Positions 15,020-25,894 of a stretch of DNA of 64,000 nucleotides are shown here, piece after piece. A program made the position numbers and the translations under genes. Source of the DNA: Pomacea canaliculata. Taxonomy: Eukaryota; Mollusca; Gastropoda; Architaenioglossa; Ampullariidae. The notes beneath the pieces are model-generated. The model did not search any database and was not told where the DNA came from. It saw nothing but the letters and a program-made list of their open reading frames with translations. Within the stretch, counting starts at the first letter, position 1, and every line of letters begins with the position of its first letter. The stretch covers positions 16,780,055-16,844,054 of the forward strand of contig NC_037599.1 of the NCBI RefSeq assembly GCF_003073045.1, read 5' to 3'.

Positions 15020-18000
15020 CTACTTACATTTCATCCTGTAATCTTGCGTGTCTCTGTTCAAATCAGACTGAGCGTAAGGACGGGTATCCACCGGGCAGCT
15101 GTTGATCACATTCCTGTAACACCAGATCTTCGTCTCCATCAACCTGCAGCACGAAGCACAACTTCGAGAACCATCATCACCTGGGCAAACTTACTTTAGA
15201 AAGTCGTGTATCTTCACATACATTAAAGGTTTCCCTAAATTACATAAAGTAAATATGACTCAGATGAGGTTTTCACATGAAAACAGAAAGCAAACGTCTC
15301 ACATAATGTACTCGAATGTGTACCTATTATCCCTATTTTTCAAGTAGAAAATCCCCCATAAGTAAAAATCTTGGTTGTCATCGCCAGTATGTCATCACTG
15401 GATACACTTATTCACAACATCTGTCACATTGACTGATTACACGTACTCGCAATATCTGTCAAAGTAGTTGTTGGCATCTGAAGCAGCCTTCACAAACGTT
15501 TCTTTACATTGGTCTGCCGCCTCGCAGGTGACACCTACCGTCTCTGGTCTTACAGTCGTCCACACTGCAAAATAAATAAATAACGAATGAACAAAGAACA
15601 AGGAAGTGGAGGAGAAAATATGCACAGAGGGCTAAACGAAAAAATGAATGAATGGTCTTGCAGACATTGTGTCAGGTAAGATACACAATTGTACATGATG
15701 TACCCCATGTACATGTCCTACAATCAACACCAACCGCCAAGATACGGTGTATAGACTATGCAAGTAAGGGGTGGGGCGAGGTGTGAGGGGGACGAAGATG
15801 GAGGGAAAGGGAGGCGCTGGTAAGAAACGGGAGCAGTGTATGTTTACCAGCACGTTCGCAGTTATCTCCCTGTTGTTGAAGCCTGGCGTGTAAACGTAAA
15901 CAACAGGTTTACAAACCACAGATCCGGCCTGCCTGATACTGCGATATGATAAATGGGTAAAAGTCAAAAAGGGATAAAGAGCAACAGTAAACGATTAAAC
16001 TTTGCAAATGACTACAGTGACAAATGGCAAATAACAAGTAAAGTCTTTGTTTCAGCTTTGTTTTCTGTAAATTGTTTCGATTTTCTTCTCTCTAAAACTT
16101 TATTTGACCGACCGACAAAGAGAGATAGAATATTTAAGATTTGCGTGCTTAGTTTCTGGTTCAAACCTCTTCTCGGGACACTCTGTACATGACACCTCTT
16201 CGCAGGGCTGAGCGTCAGGTCTTCTTCGGATACTCCAGTTTCCTTCCCTACTCCCCACCCCCATAGTGTGAAATCTCCTCAAGGTGGAAGCACTTTCCTA
16301 TTAAACAAACCAACCAGCCTTCGTGATGCCAAAGACTGTATGACATTTTAAAGCCTTTCCTCCCCACGTACCCATCCTACACAGTGCGAAATCACCGAAA
16401 AGTAAAAAGGAATTTCTGGCATATCAATAAAAATGACAACTTCTCTTTTTCAATTGCTTTAGCTTTGACACAGTTCATGACCTGACACTTATAAAAAGGT
16501 CGACAATACTAGTGACTGGGCGCAGCAACAACTTCAAACACAAGCAATAATCAACAATAATAACAAGACCTGCCAGCGCACGTCACTAAGGAGAGAGTTC
16601 AATGCGCAAGAAAACACCATACGACAAAGATACAGCAGACAATTATCAACTACAAATACAAAGGGAGGGGAAGAGGGAGGGGAAGAGAGAGAGAAAGGAG
16701 GGGTTTGCTGGTCAAAGCTACCCAACCTCACACCCGCCTTTACAAGCTAGGGTGTGTAGGCGCTGGCCCGTGAGAGACAGAAGGAAGAAAAACACCTTCC
16801 ATAGGGTGACTCATTGTAGTGACTCCTACAGGACAACAAACCCGCATTTTATTGGTTTATGGCGAAGACACCTGGCGTTGTCCTGTGGACTGTATACCCA
16901 GGGGCCAGCTGCACAACACATGTCTACTGTTATGCACAATTTTATAGAAACACAGTGCACAACACAGTTTTAAAACTAAGATTGTTTTAAATAAGATAAA
17001 AAAATTTCCCCGTCAGCACAATTTCCGTCTGCAAATGACAAAGTTTGCCTCTTTAAACCAATTTTAGAAACCTGTGCAACGAGCTCCACCAGGACTACAC
17101 CTTGCAGTCACCTGTCAACCTTCAAGCACCCTTCTCATCTTACATCTAATATATAACTCGCTAAGGTCACTAAGGGTTTAAAAACTACGGAGATAAGGGT
17201 TTTATTATTTCCATGCTCTTTTCTAGTCTGCTTCCCCTGACCCATCAGGTGTATGTTATTCAAAATAACTTCAGAAAATACTCAGACACTGATTTTCCCG
17301 TTGTTTTAACGACTGGAAATATCATACATCGAAAGTTCCCTTCCTTTGGACTTTTTGATTGTATTAGCAACTTAAAATGACCTGAAACTGTTGACATCGG
17401 GACAGGTCTGCACATGCCTTAATTTTTTTATACATCAAAAAAAAAATGTAGACCACTTATCTTCTGAAACTTGCGAACGCTGATTACTGATTATGACTGA
17501 ACAATTACACTGTAAATATTCTGTGTACAGTCAGAATGACAGGCGCGGGATGGAGATACTTCTAGAGATTTCGGTGATACACTTTGTGTAATATTGCAGC
17601 CTCTTTGCAGGTGACTTATTAACAGTCAGCTGCTTTGATATTATACTGAACATTAGGTGCCGGGTGGGTGTAAAATGATAATCGCACCCCTATTATCACC
17701 ATTCACTTCTGTCCTGGCGCGTGCTTTGAGCGAAAGTATGTTTGACCTGCGGGCTGGGAGGCACATCCTGCTTTTGGAAAAAAGTTAACAGCTTTAGTTG
17801 ATCTGTAGTTGGCAGTTGAGGTGTAACAACGCCCACACACACCCGTGTCGACATTGTAGTGCGAACTATAGCTAGTGTCAGGGCATGCGAAGGAATAAAA
17901 CTGAAAGCAAGTTCCGAAAGAACCATGATAACTGCTTTGATATAATTTTATAGTAAAAACACTGAGAAACTGAAACACCGAGATCCTTTCAATCGGACTC

Positions 18001-18839
18001 CAATGAGTCACCGCATCGACAGCTGCTACCTGTGACACCTAAATGCATTTTGATAAACATGTTTATGTCCACGAACTAACATCAGGTGAGAGGTAAAGTG
18101 AAATCGCTTCCCGGTTATACAGGTAAAAGGACAGAAGAGAAAGCAGCTCGTTGCTACACAGTCTTGCTTGACGAGACAAAACCACCTTACCTGTGTCAAC
18201 AACACACCGACAAATCCATTACCTGCGAAGGTCACACATACCTGTGTGTTTACCTACCGCGTGTTACCTTCCATGTTACACAGGTAACACGCAAAGGTTA
18301 CCTTACACATTTCTCGTGTTGTCTAGAATTCAGTTTAACTCTGCTATCGCACGCTTGACTGCTCCGACCTGACACAGGTACACGGAGGCGCGTGCCAGGT
18401 GTGCGCACACACCTATCAACAATGAGCCGCCAGTCAGCAGCACCTTTGAAATTCTAAACATCTAAAGCAGCGACTTCGTATGAAGTGGAAGGAAATCAAA
18501 ACAAAACCACTTAAAACAATACACAGATTCCAAAACAGTTGCAAAGGAAAACAATTAATTATTCCCACAAACAACAAAGCGCAGACTGAGAAGTCAAGGA
18601 TGTCGGTCAGTTTATTTCGCGGTGTTCACTCGGTGTAGTTCCGTGAACAGTTCAACCCAATACAAACATTCATGTTCGCAGTCTACGCACCTGTACAGGT
18701 AAATAGACTGACAACGACTGAAGGTAGGTTTAAACAAAGCTCTGACCTAACGGTAAACAAGAGAAAAGTTTAAAGAAAAAGACTTACCTGTAAGCAGTTG
18801 AACCGTAACCACAGCGAGCAGGTACGTAGCCAGCGCCAT
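15020..18839 (-). CDS. Small secreted six-cysteine protein, three exons
   Basis: This gene was built by matching splice phases. Exon 1 (18839-18788) encodes MALATYLLAVVTVQLLT, a clear signal peptide, and ends in phase 1 at GTAAGT. Exon 2 (15564-15441) continues through CEAADQC and YFDRYCEY and ends in phase 2 at GTAATC. Exon 3 (15143-15020) gives IWCYRNVINSCPVD and ends MKCK-stop. The total is 99 residues, with about 82 in the mature chain and six cysteines spaced C-x5-C-x16-C-x10-C-x6-C-x22-C. The pattern (C..A..C, YC, then C..C) resembles the T20D4.11-like/DUF19 secreted domain of invertebrates; the assignment is by eye. AATAAA lies 12 bases after the stop (minus strand, 15003-15008). The terminal AAATGTAAGT could also act as a donor to an exon near 14785. 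Function unknown; probably extracellular. Confidence 0.7.
16190..16315 (+). repeat. SINE body fragment (plus)
   Basis: Contains GAAATCTCCTCAAGGTGGAAGC (split here as GAAATCTCCTC / AAGGTGGAAGC), the same conserved body motif seen on the minus strand near 3380 and 31630. It ends in ATTAAACAAACCAACC. A weaker partial copy follows at 16355-16400. Confidence 0.5.
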
Positions 18840-19264
18840 ATTTTACCTGACGGGGGACGGGGACGGTTGTGACTGCGTATGTAGGTCACTGGAAGGACTG
18901 ACACCGAAAACAGCGTCGGCGATATCTGTTATTAATAACTCCTGGGTCGTGTAGGTTTGAAGTCGATGCAGTGGGAGATGATTGCGAAAATCCAGATCGA
19001 GAGCACTCCACTCGGAGGTTTATTTACTGCTTCTGTTGCCAAACGTAAACAGCCGGTAATATGGGATTTACCTCCTCTTGTCTCTCGAGCAAGCGAAGGA
19101 GACTCTCCACGGCTGTCAACCCTTCAGGGTCAACCCGTCTCCTTTGTTGCCCCCCACACACAGACAACCGTCGTGTGACGTAGCCAGGTACGAGGACTGG
19201 TTATAGCATTATGAGTTAATCATTGGCCAAGGTAAGTTGGTGTTTTACACCGCGTGAGAAGCTA

Positions 19265-19420
19265 AGGCAAGGCAGTCAGCCCTGTAAACAGATGCCACAT
19301 GCAGAGAAAGAACAGTCTGCCCGAGACGAGAGCTGAACCCACGACAGCCAACCTTCAATGTATTGGTGACAGGCGTTAACCGTTGCCAAGGTGGGAGGAG
19401 CGAAGTGATGCTCTGCTGGT
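19265..19420 (-). repeat. tRNA-derived SINE (minus)
   Basis: On the minus strand it reads TTGGCAACGGTTAACGCCTG, then GGTTGGCTGTCGTGGGTTCA, then CTCGTCTCGGGC, followed by a tail with TTTACAGGGCTGACTGCC. It shares the head and tail blocks with the plus-strand copy at 20300-20440. The A-box-like and B-box-like segments suggest a tRNA-derived RNA polymerase III promoter. Immediately upstream (19425-19505) is a T/G-rich simple-sequence tract. Confidence 0.65.
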
Positions 19421-20299
19421 TTTGTTGTTGTTATGTTTGTTTTGTTTTTGTTTGTTTTGGGTTGTTGATTTTTTTTGTCTTTTTTTGTTTGTTTTTTGTT
19501 TTTGTAAGCGATGGCTGATGCTTGGACATTATACCTGGCTGCTCTGAAACAGACAGCCGAGTGATTAAGATCATGACCCTTGAACCCGGAGGCGCACCGT
19601 TTTGATACCGTGTGGAGCGGGAGGGCAGGAAACGTCTCTAAGTCCACCCAGTTGTCTGGAACGGGTACCTGACTCAATAAAAGGTTAGAAAAAGGTAAAG
19701 CAGCGAAAAGGTACCCCTTCCCCTCACAAAAATCTGACCCCGGGGAATGACTGATCTCTAACACCTCACACACACACACACTCGACATACACACACAACG
19801 ACCTAAAAAGAAGTTGGGAGATAATTTCATCTGTTACGTGACTGCTCATGATTCATGTAAATTTAATACATAAAGTCTGTTGTTGTCCCAGTTGTTAGCA
19901 CAGTCACTACATCATGCCGACAGCCTCCTTATGATGGAATGTGTTGCGCTGGTCAATCAGCGGTGCGTTGTGTTTAAACACACATTCCGATTTTAATATG
20001 CCATAAAACGAATCATTAACATGTTTTTTAAGTTATAAAATGTTTTGTTGCTAACTATATCTGCCATCAGATCACCTGGATAAATATATAGACATCAGAA
20101 GCAGTGAAAGTGACAGAAGAGATTTATTATGGAAGCCGCACTTTGATGACCGCCATAAAGACACGCCGCACATAGGAATCCCCTCGTTATCTCTCTTCTT
20201 TTGAATTACTGTCATAAAGACGACTGGTGCCATCGGGAACGATCTTCGTTTCTCGCCAATTCTCTCTTCTTTACCAGATATTTCCTCCCTTTCCCTCTT

Positions 20300-20440
20300 T
20301 CCTAGCGGCGGTCCGATGGCGCAACGGTTAGTCAACATTACAGTGAGGGTTGGCTGTCCCGGGTTCAGATCTCGTCTCGGGCACGCTGTTCTTTTTCTCT
20401 TCAAGTGACATCAGTTTACAGGGCTGGCTGCTTTGCTAGT
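20300..20440 (+). repeat. tRNA-derived SINE (plus)
   Basis: Reads GATGGCGCAACGGTTAGTCA, then GGTTGGCTGTCCCGGGTTCA, then CTCGTCTCGGGCACG, and ends with AGTTTACAGGGCTGGCTGC. It is the second copy of the family at 19265-19420, in opposite orientation. The head looks like a tRNA gene but the anticodon arm cannot fold as a working tRNA, so I call it a SINE. Confidence 0.65.
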
Positions 20441-21409
20441 TCATCTTGTTTTCTTGCAACAAATCTGCTAGAAAGAGGTACATAAAATACAAATTTCGAA
20501 AAAATCGTAGTCGTCTGTACAGCCAGATTCTACCGTCAAGTGACCTGTGAGAAGCCATGGGTAGGACAGCAGTTATCTTTCGACTAGCGACCAACATGAC
20601 TAGCACCGACCCTGGGTTGGAAGTAAAGTAGCAAGCTTTGAATGAGAAATTATTGTTGTCACCGTGTGCCTGTGTGTGTGTGTCTTACTGCCCTCTGACC
20701 CCGGGGCTAATTTACGGATTATCATGGGTGACATTAAAATACGTGTTGTTGAAACATAAAGAACTTTACATATCGCAATTCAGGTGTAAAGGCAGTTGAT
20801 CCACAAATGTGACATGTTAATGTATATTCAGCAGAAACAGTAACTAAAGGTAAAAATACTAATGTATCGCATTCCTCGTAAATACCTCGTAAAACGTTCC
20901 TCTAACGTCTAACGTGAGATTTACGTTGCAGCGGGCATTCTACACCCGCCCACTTCTTTTTTACACCTTGCTATATAATACACACCTCTGTAAATTATGT
21001 TTTGTCTTCTTTGATAATCGTGGCTCAGGCTGTTACCTGTCTTGGAAGAATTGTCTCCCTGCAATCCAGTTTCTTCCCCTTATTGTCCTTCTTCCTCTTG
21101 CGTCAGGGTTACAATCAGGGAAGCACTATCACATCAAATAAATCAATCAGCCATCGTCTAAGCATTCCGAGGGAGACAAGTTCAAGTGAAATGTGTCACC
21201 TCTATTGTCTTTTATGAGGGGCACGAAAAAGATCAGTCATAGGTCAGTGAATAATTACAGAGTCGAACTGACAAGCCAAGAACTCAGCTGCTCGACTCGT
21301 TTTCCGAACTTCCAAATGTGAATATGACACACCACTTCTTCACTAACAGTGAAAGGTAGAATAGACTACAAGCTGTCAACTCTATGCTATGGATTCTTTG
21401 AAGGCTCCT

Positions 21410-21423
21410 CCCCCCCCCCCCCC
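21410..21423 (+). repeat. Poly(C) run of 14
   Basis: Fourteen consecutive cytosines directly precede the LINE remnant at 21441. Long C runs of this kind are rare in this window and are prone to length errors in sequencing. Confidence 0.8.
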
Positions 21424-21440
21424 ACTACTTTCCTGAAATC

Positions 21441-21625
21441 TTGTCTGTCCACACTCCTGCCCGAAACTTCGCTCCTCATCACTCCTCTATCCTCCTTCCC
21501 ACAAAGACAGTCACATACGGACAACGGACGTCCTCCCTCTGTGCTGCTAAGCAGTGGAATTCTCTTCCACATCACATTCGTCTTGGTGTTGTTCAGTGCC
21601 TATACATACCTCACTGTCCACTGGA
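21441..21625 (+). mobile_element. LINE reverse-transcriptase C-terminal remnant
   Basis: The translated frame contains VTYGQRTSSLCAAKQW followed by NSLPHHIR. This is the motif of the C-terminal tail of many animal LINE ORF2 proteins (YG-R-FS-A---WNSLP--IR). Only about 60 codons are left, so the piece is a 5'-truncated or eroded insertion. Confidence 0.6.
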
Positions 21626-21859
21626 TGTTATCTCTCATTATCATCATCGGTCTGCACAGACAGTGCATCTACCTAGGTCGTGATGCTGCCCTAATTGCTG
21701 ATGCAACTACAAAGACCGTTAAGACTTTTGCAGACAATGATCCTCGCTCCCAGGAGACAAGAAGATTAGCGAAAGTTGGGTCGTTCGAGAATGTTTTTGT
21801 CCCCACAATCCTGCTTCAAGAGTGAATCCATCTCACTGTTACGCTACACTTCCACACGC

Positions 21860-23426
21860 GATGTCGCCTGTCCACGTCTTCGCTTGGTATCGTAGACAAG
21901 CGCCTGCTGCTCTAACTTCCGGTGGCAACTGCAGTGGAAATACATCTCACATCTGTCGTTTTTGTTTTGTTTTGTTTTTTGTTGGTTTTTTGTTGTTTTG
22001 TTTTTTGTTGTTTTGTTTTTTGTTTGTTTGTTTTTGTTTTTGCATTTTTTTGTCTAATTCATGCTTGGTCGAAGTATTTATTTACATGAAAAAAATTGTT
22101 CTAAGCCTGCCATACTGTAATATTATCAGCAGGAATGCATTACGAAAGTCGAATGTCTGATTTACTAACCTGCAAGGCGAAGCAGATTTCTTTTTATCAA
22201 CCGAGGATTCTTCTAATCAGCAAGCATCGACCTACACGTTGATGACCGGACATCTTAGCATCCCGGAGCCCTGGTCATGAAGCAGAGGTAACGTTACCTG
22301 TACTTAGCTACTGACAGGGTAGAGATGTATAGTGGTAGTTCAGCAAACCTTGGGGTACATCTCGCTCATGACAACGGCGCCACGAGGCCAACGAACATAA
22401 TTGCTACTCTCGAGCACGCTTTCCACGCACGCGCTTATACGTCATCATTACGTCACACTCAATCAGAAGCAAGTGCTGCTTTGGCGAGTGTTTTTCATTG
22501 AAATGCACCAACATGATGACACACGGGAAAGTTCTATTTGTTCTTGACCAGATATCTTGCTGCACACACTGTTGTCGCCTTGTTAAGATGGATGATAGCG
22601 GCCTTGTTTAAAATATGTCGTCTTTAAAAAATGAACATCGTTTTCCCTGTAAATGTTTATCAGACTTTTCAAAAACATACTCATTCACTAACTCTCTCCT
22701 TCTCTCTCTCTTAACCACACAGGCATGCATGCACGCGCCCATCAACACACCTCACCATTCCTTTCCAAAGCCCGGTGACACGGTCTCTGGCTCTGGTGAT
22801 GATAAAATGAAGACCTTTGTAAACAAAGAAATGACATCGCTAGTACAACACTTCTGGTTATCTAAAGGCTTTTTTTTTATTTTTATTTTTTTTTTGGTAT
22901 CGACGGCTGAAATGAATGCAAGCCTCAGTAGTTCTGCAACCTCCAGTGAGATACTTTTTTTAAAGCATCTTCCGCTCTTAAAGAGTGATCTTCCTTGTTT
23001 TATTTCTCCGCTCTTCAGCGCGCGCTGCCCTCAAGCCATGCAAATAATCCTCCCCTTAGCTCAGCGTGGCAGGCTCCGAAAATTTACAGGCACATTGAGC
23101 AGCGGAACCTGGTCAGTAATTCTTTTGTCAGAAAGCAAGCAAACGGTGCCTCTTACTGTGAATTGGTTCATAATACAAGAGACGTATCCATCGTGTTTCG
23201 TTATCCAATATTGATTCCTGCCTGCGAGCTTCCCTCGCGAGCAGGGAGAAGAGTTTGGTTTTAGGTTTGTATATTGTTGGGGGATTTTTAGGGGGAAGGG
23301 CGGGTCCATCTAGATGACTTCTGGATAGTTTTCTATTGAATGGATGTCACTGGAAGTATAAGGAAGAAGGAGAGGTCTGTTGGCCTCACATCTGCCACAC
23401 AGCTTCGTCCAGGCAAGCAGCGTCGC
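21860..23426. other. Intergenic between repeats and channel gene A
   Basis: Contains a T/G-rich simple tract (21960-22045) and AT-rich DNA. The open frames 22615-23264 show no recognisable domain and overlap the likely promoter region of the receptor gene that starts at 23427. Confidence 0.35.
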
Positions 23427-25894
23427 ATGGCTTTGGTGGCGTTTGTTGTGCTGGCAGCGACTGTAGTCGCCGGAAGTGAGGCTTCCATCCGTTGTAAGAG
23501 CAACAGCAGCAGTCGCCAACCTCACAGGATGTTCGGAAACGAGGCTGTGATCCGTCACATCTTGGAGGACTACCAAAAGCTGGGTCGGCCGGCAAGAGGG
23601 ATGGAGGAGGTAGAGGTGTCGTTGAAGGCTGGTCTCATGTCCATCGACGGTCTTGTGGAGCAGGACGAGCTGTTCAGCTTCACGGCCTGGCTGACCTTTG
23701 TCTGGCGCGACCCGCGGCTGACCTGGGGGTCAGGTGGAGAGGATGGCAGTGCCGAGAGTCATGGTCCTTCGTCTTCATCGTGCCAAGACGACCTTAACCT
23801 CGAGGACGTTAATGTGACATCGTTGATTTTGCCTCAGAGCGCCATCTGGACGCCTACCATCTTGGTCAGTAACTCAGTGACTGGGTTCCAGGACCTGGCC
23901 AGCTCCGACTTTGAAGGTCAGTGATCAGTTCGTTGGAGAGAGTGAGGTGTCTGACAATGAGATAGAGAGATGTGTTAAAGATAGGTTAAGTAGAGGGGGA
24001 ATTTTTGTCTTTATTTGTTTGTTTACTTTCGTGACGAAAGAATGGTTATTTGTTTGATAAGGTGGTCGGTAGATGAATGGTGTATTGTTTTTTGATGTTT
24101 TAAAATATGACCGTTCATACTGACATTTTGTTGTTGTTGTTTTTTGTTTGTTTGTTTGTTTGTTTGTTTGTTTGTTTGTTTGTTGATAGTATTCACTCTA
24201 AGGGTCTGTTTTCCCGTTCATCAACGCCATCAGCTGAAGGCTGCTGGACCACACAAACCAGCCAACTATGGAGAGGATATAACGTGTACCAGTCATGTGG
24301 GATCACTCAGCATGCCTTTTATTTTCCTTTTATTTGATTTTCCGTTGTCCTTCTCTCGTTCGACACGCTGTCTATTCTTCACACCTGCTTCGCTGTCTGA
24401 GCGTCTCTGACAGTGTCGTTCCTGTGCTCGGCAGCAGGTCAGGTCGTGATAGAGCGTGACGGGCTGGTCACGTGGATCATCGGGGACCGCTTCGACGTCC
24501 GCTGCAGCGTCAACACCCACAAGTTCCCGTTCGACGAGCAGGTCTGCTTTGCGGAGTTCACCACGGACACCGTGCTGTATGGGCATATAAACCTTCAGCT
24601 GGACACCACGACAGTCAACTGTAGCGCCTATCGGCCTAATGCAGAGGTATGCAAGCAGGGCAAGCAACCAACTTAACCACTATAATCAAACATTACAAAG
24701 TAACTAAACACAGTAAACACACTACACTTTAAAAAAAAGACAATAAATAGAAAATACATTTTCTACACTGCTGCTGCACTCACGCTTTCAGTACGAGCTG
24801 ATGGCGACACACCTGACGAGCGAGACTTACTTCGGGTGGCGGCGCGCCGTGCGTCTGCAAGTGGCGATAACCCGGCGATGGATGCAGTATGTCTTCCAGG
24901 GTGTTCTTCCCGTCCTCCTCATCTCCTTCCTCAACACGTCTGTCTTCCTCTTGCCGCCGGACTGCGGAGAAAGGGTAAAACCTCTAGTTCCTGAAAATGT
25001 ATTATCGTTCAGGTTTTGTTCTCATGTGGCTGTCGTTGTTATCCTGACATCATTTTCATTCTGGCATCGTTCTTATCCAGATGTCGTTCTTATCCAGGTG
25101 TCGTTCTCCGTGGCGCTGCTGCTGTCCTACGTCATCTTCATGTCGTCCATCTCCAGCACCTTGCCGCCCAACTCCCTGACGGTGTGTCTCTACTCCCTCT
25201 ACCTGGCGGCCTCACCTTGTTGTCCACCGTCTCCGCAGCCGCCAACGTGGCCATCATCGCCTGCTACAAGCACCGCCGTGCAGGTGGCCAGGTGCGCGAG
25301 GCGGAGGACTCACCTGTGCGCCAGTTCAACTGTCCTGGCCGTCATTGTTTGGGCGCCGACAGAGAAAAGGTCTGCGCCCGACAACTCAGTCTTGTTATTG
25401 CAATTTTTTAAGGAGTGTGAGGTGCACTAGTCATATCCTCCATTTAATAATGTCGACTTTACTTATTTACTGTTACCTTGTACGACTTGCTCACTTTGTT
25501 TCCATCCGATTGATGCTTTGTTTCTGTCATCACGTGATCAGGGTAGCATGGCTGACGTCAGTTCCTGTTGCCCTAGCTGCGCCATGGCGCCTGCGGCGAC
25601 CAGCGACCTCTTCTGGCGAAAAACCACCGGAAACCAACACCGTGGCGATGACGTCAGCGAGTGTCCGCCGGAAGAGCCGAGATCGAAGCCCAGCCTGCCA
25701 CGTGCTCTCATTTCTGCCGCAGCGTGTCCGTGCACGACTCCGCCAATGCGCATGTCAGCTGTCCGCTGGCTCCACCACAGCAAGACGCTCGGCGCCCTCC
25801 AGCGAAGGAGAAAGTGAGCACTTTGGCTTTCGGCGTCTCGCTGGCCGTCACGGTGTTCATCCATTCTCTCTTCCTGGGGCTGCTGGTCACGTGA
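23427..25894 (+). CDS. Cys-loop ligand-gated channel, paralogue A
   Basis: Nicotinic-like pentameric channel subunit of the plasma membrane. Exons are 23427-23916, 24438-24646, 24792-24974, 25098-25369 and about 25542-25894. The start gives a signal peptide, MALVAFVVLAATVVAGSEA. Visible features include loop D (FVWRDPRLTW), loop A (IWTPTILVSN), VTWIIGDRFD, the 15-residue Cys-loop CSVNTHKFPFDEQVC, M1, M2 starting GERVSFSVALLLSYV (a GE pair at the inner mouth is typical of cation channels), M3 and M4 (LAFGVSLAVTVFIHSLF). The vicinal cysteine pair of loop C is absent, so classic acetylcholine-alpha function is doubtful. The reading frame breaks twice by one base: in M3 after CLYSLYLAA, and in the M3-M4 loop between about 25660 and 25720. 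The last-exon length (353) is one short of the 354 in paralogue B. It may be a pseudogene or carry assembly indels. Confidence 0.85.
24146..24184 (+). repeat. (TTTG)n microsatellite in channel A intron 1
   Basis: About ten TTTG/TGTT units in the first intron of channel gene A. A simple repeat with no evident role. Confidence 0.85.

Noticed and set aside
15437-15625. 62-codon minus ORF taken as a stand-alone small protein
   Set aside because: Its start lies in an intron before a TTTTGCAG acceptor and its stop is removed by a phase-2 donor; it is exon 2 of the six-cysteine gene.
20300-20400. Possible functional tRNA gene
   Set aside because: A-box-like and B-box-like words are present but arms do not pair into a cloverleaf and a related copy sits 1 kb away in opposite orientation, so it is a SINE head.
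22615-23264. 199- and 89-codon plus ORFs upstream of channel A
   Set aside because: No recognisable domain and they overlap the region expected to hold the promoter of the receptor gene.
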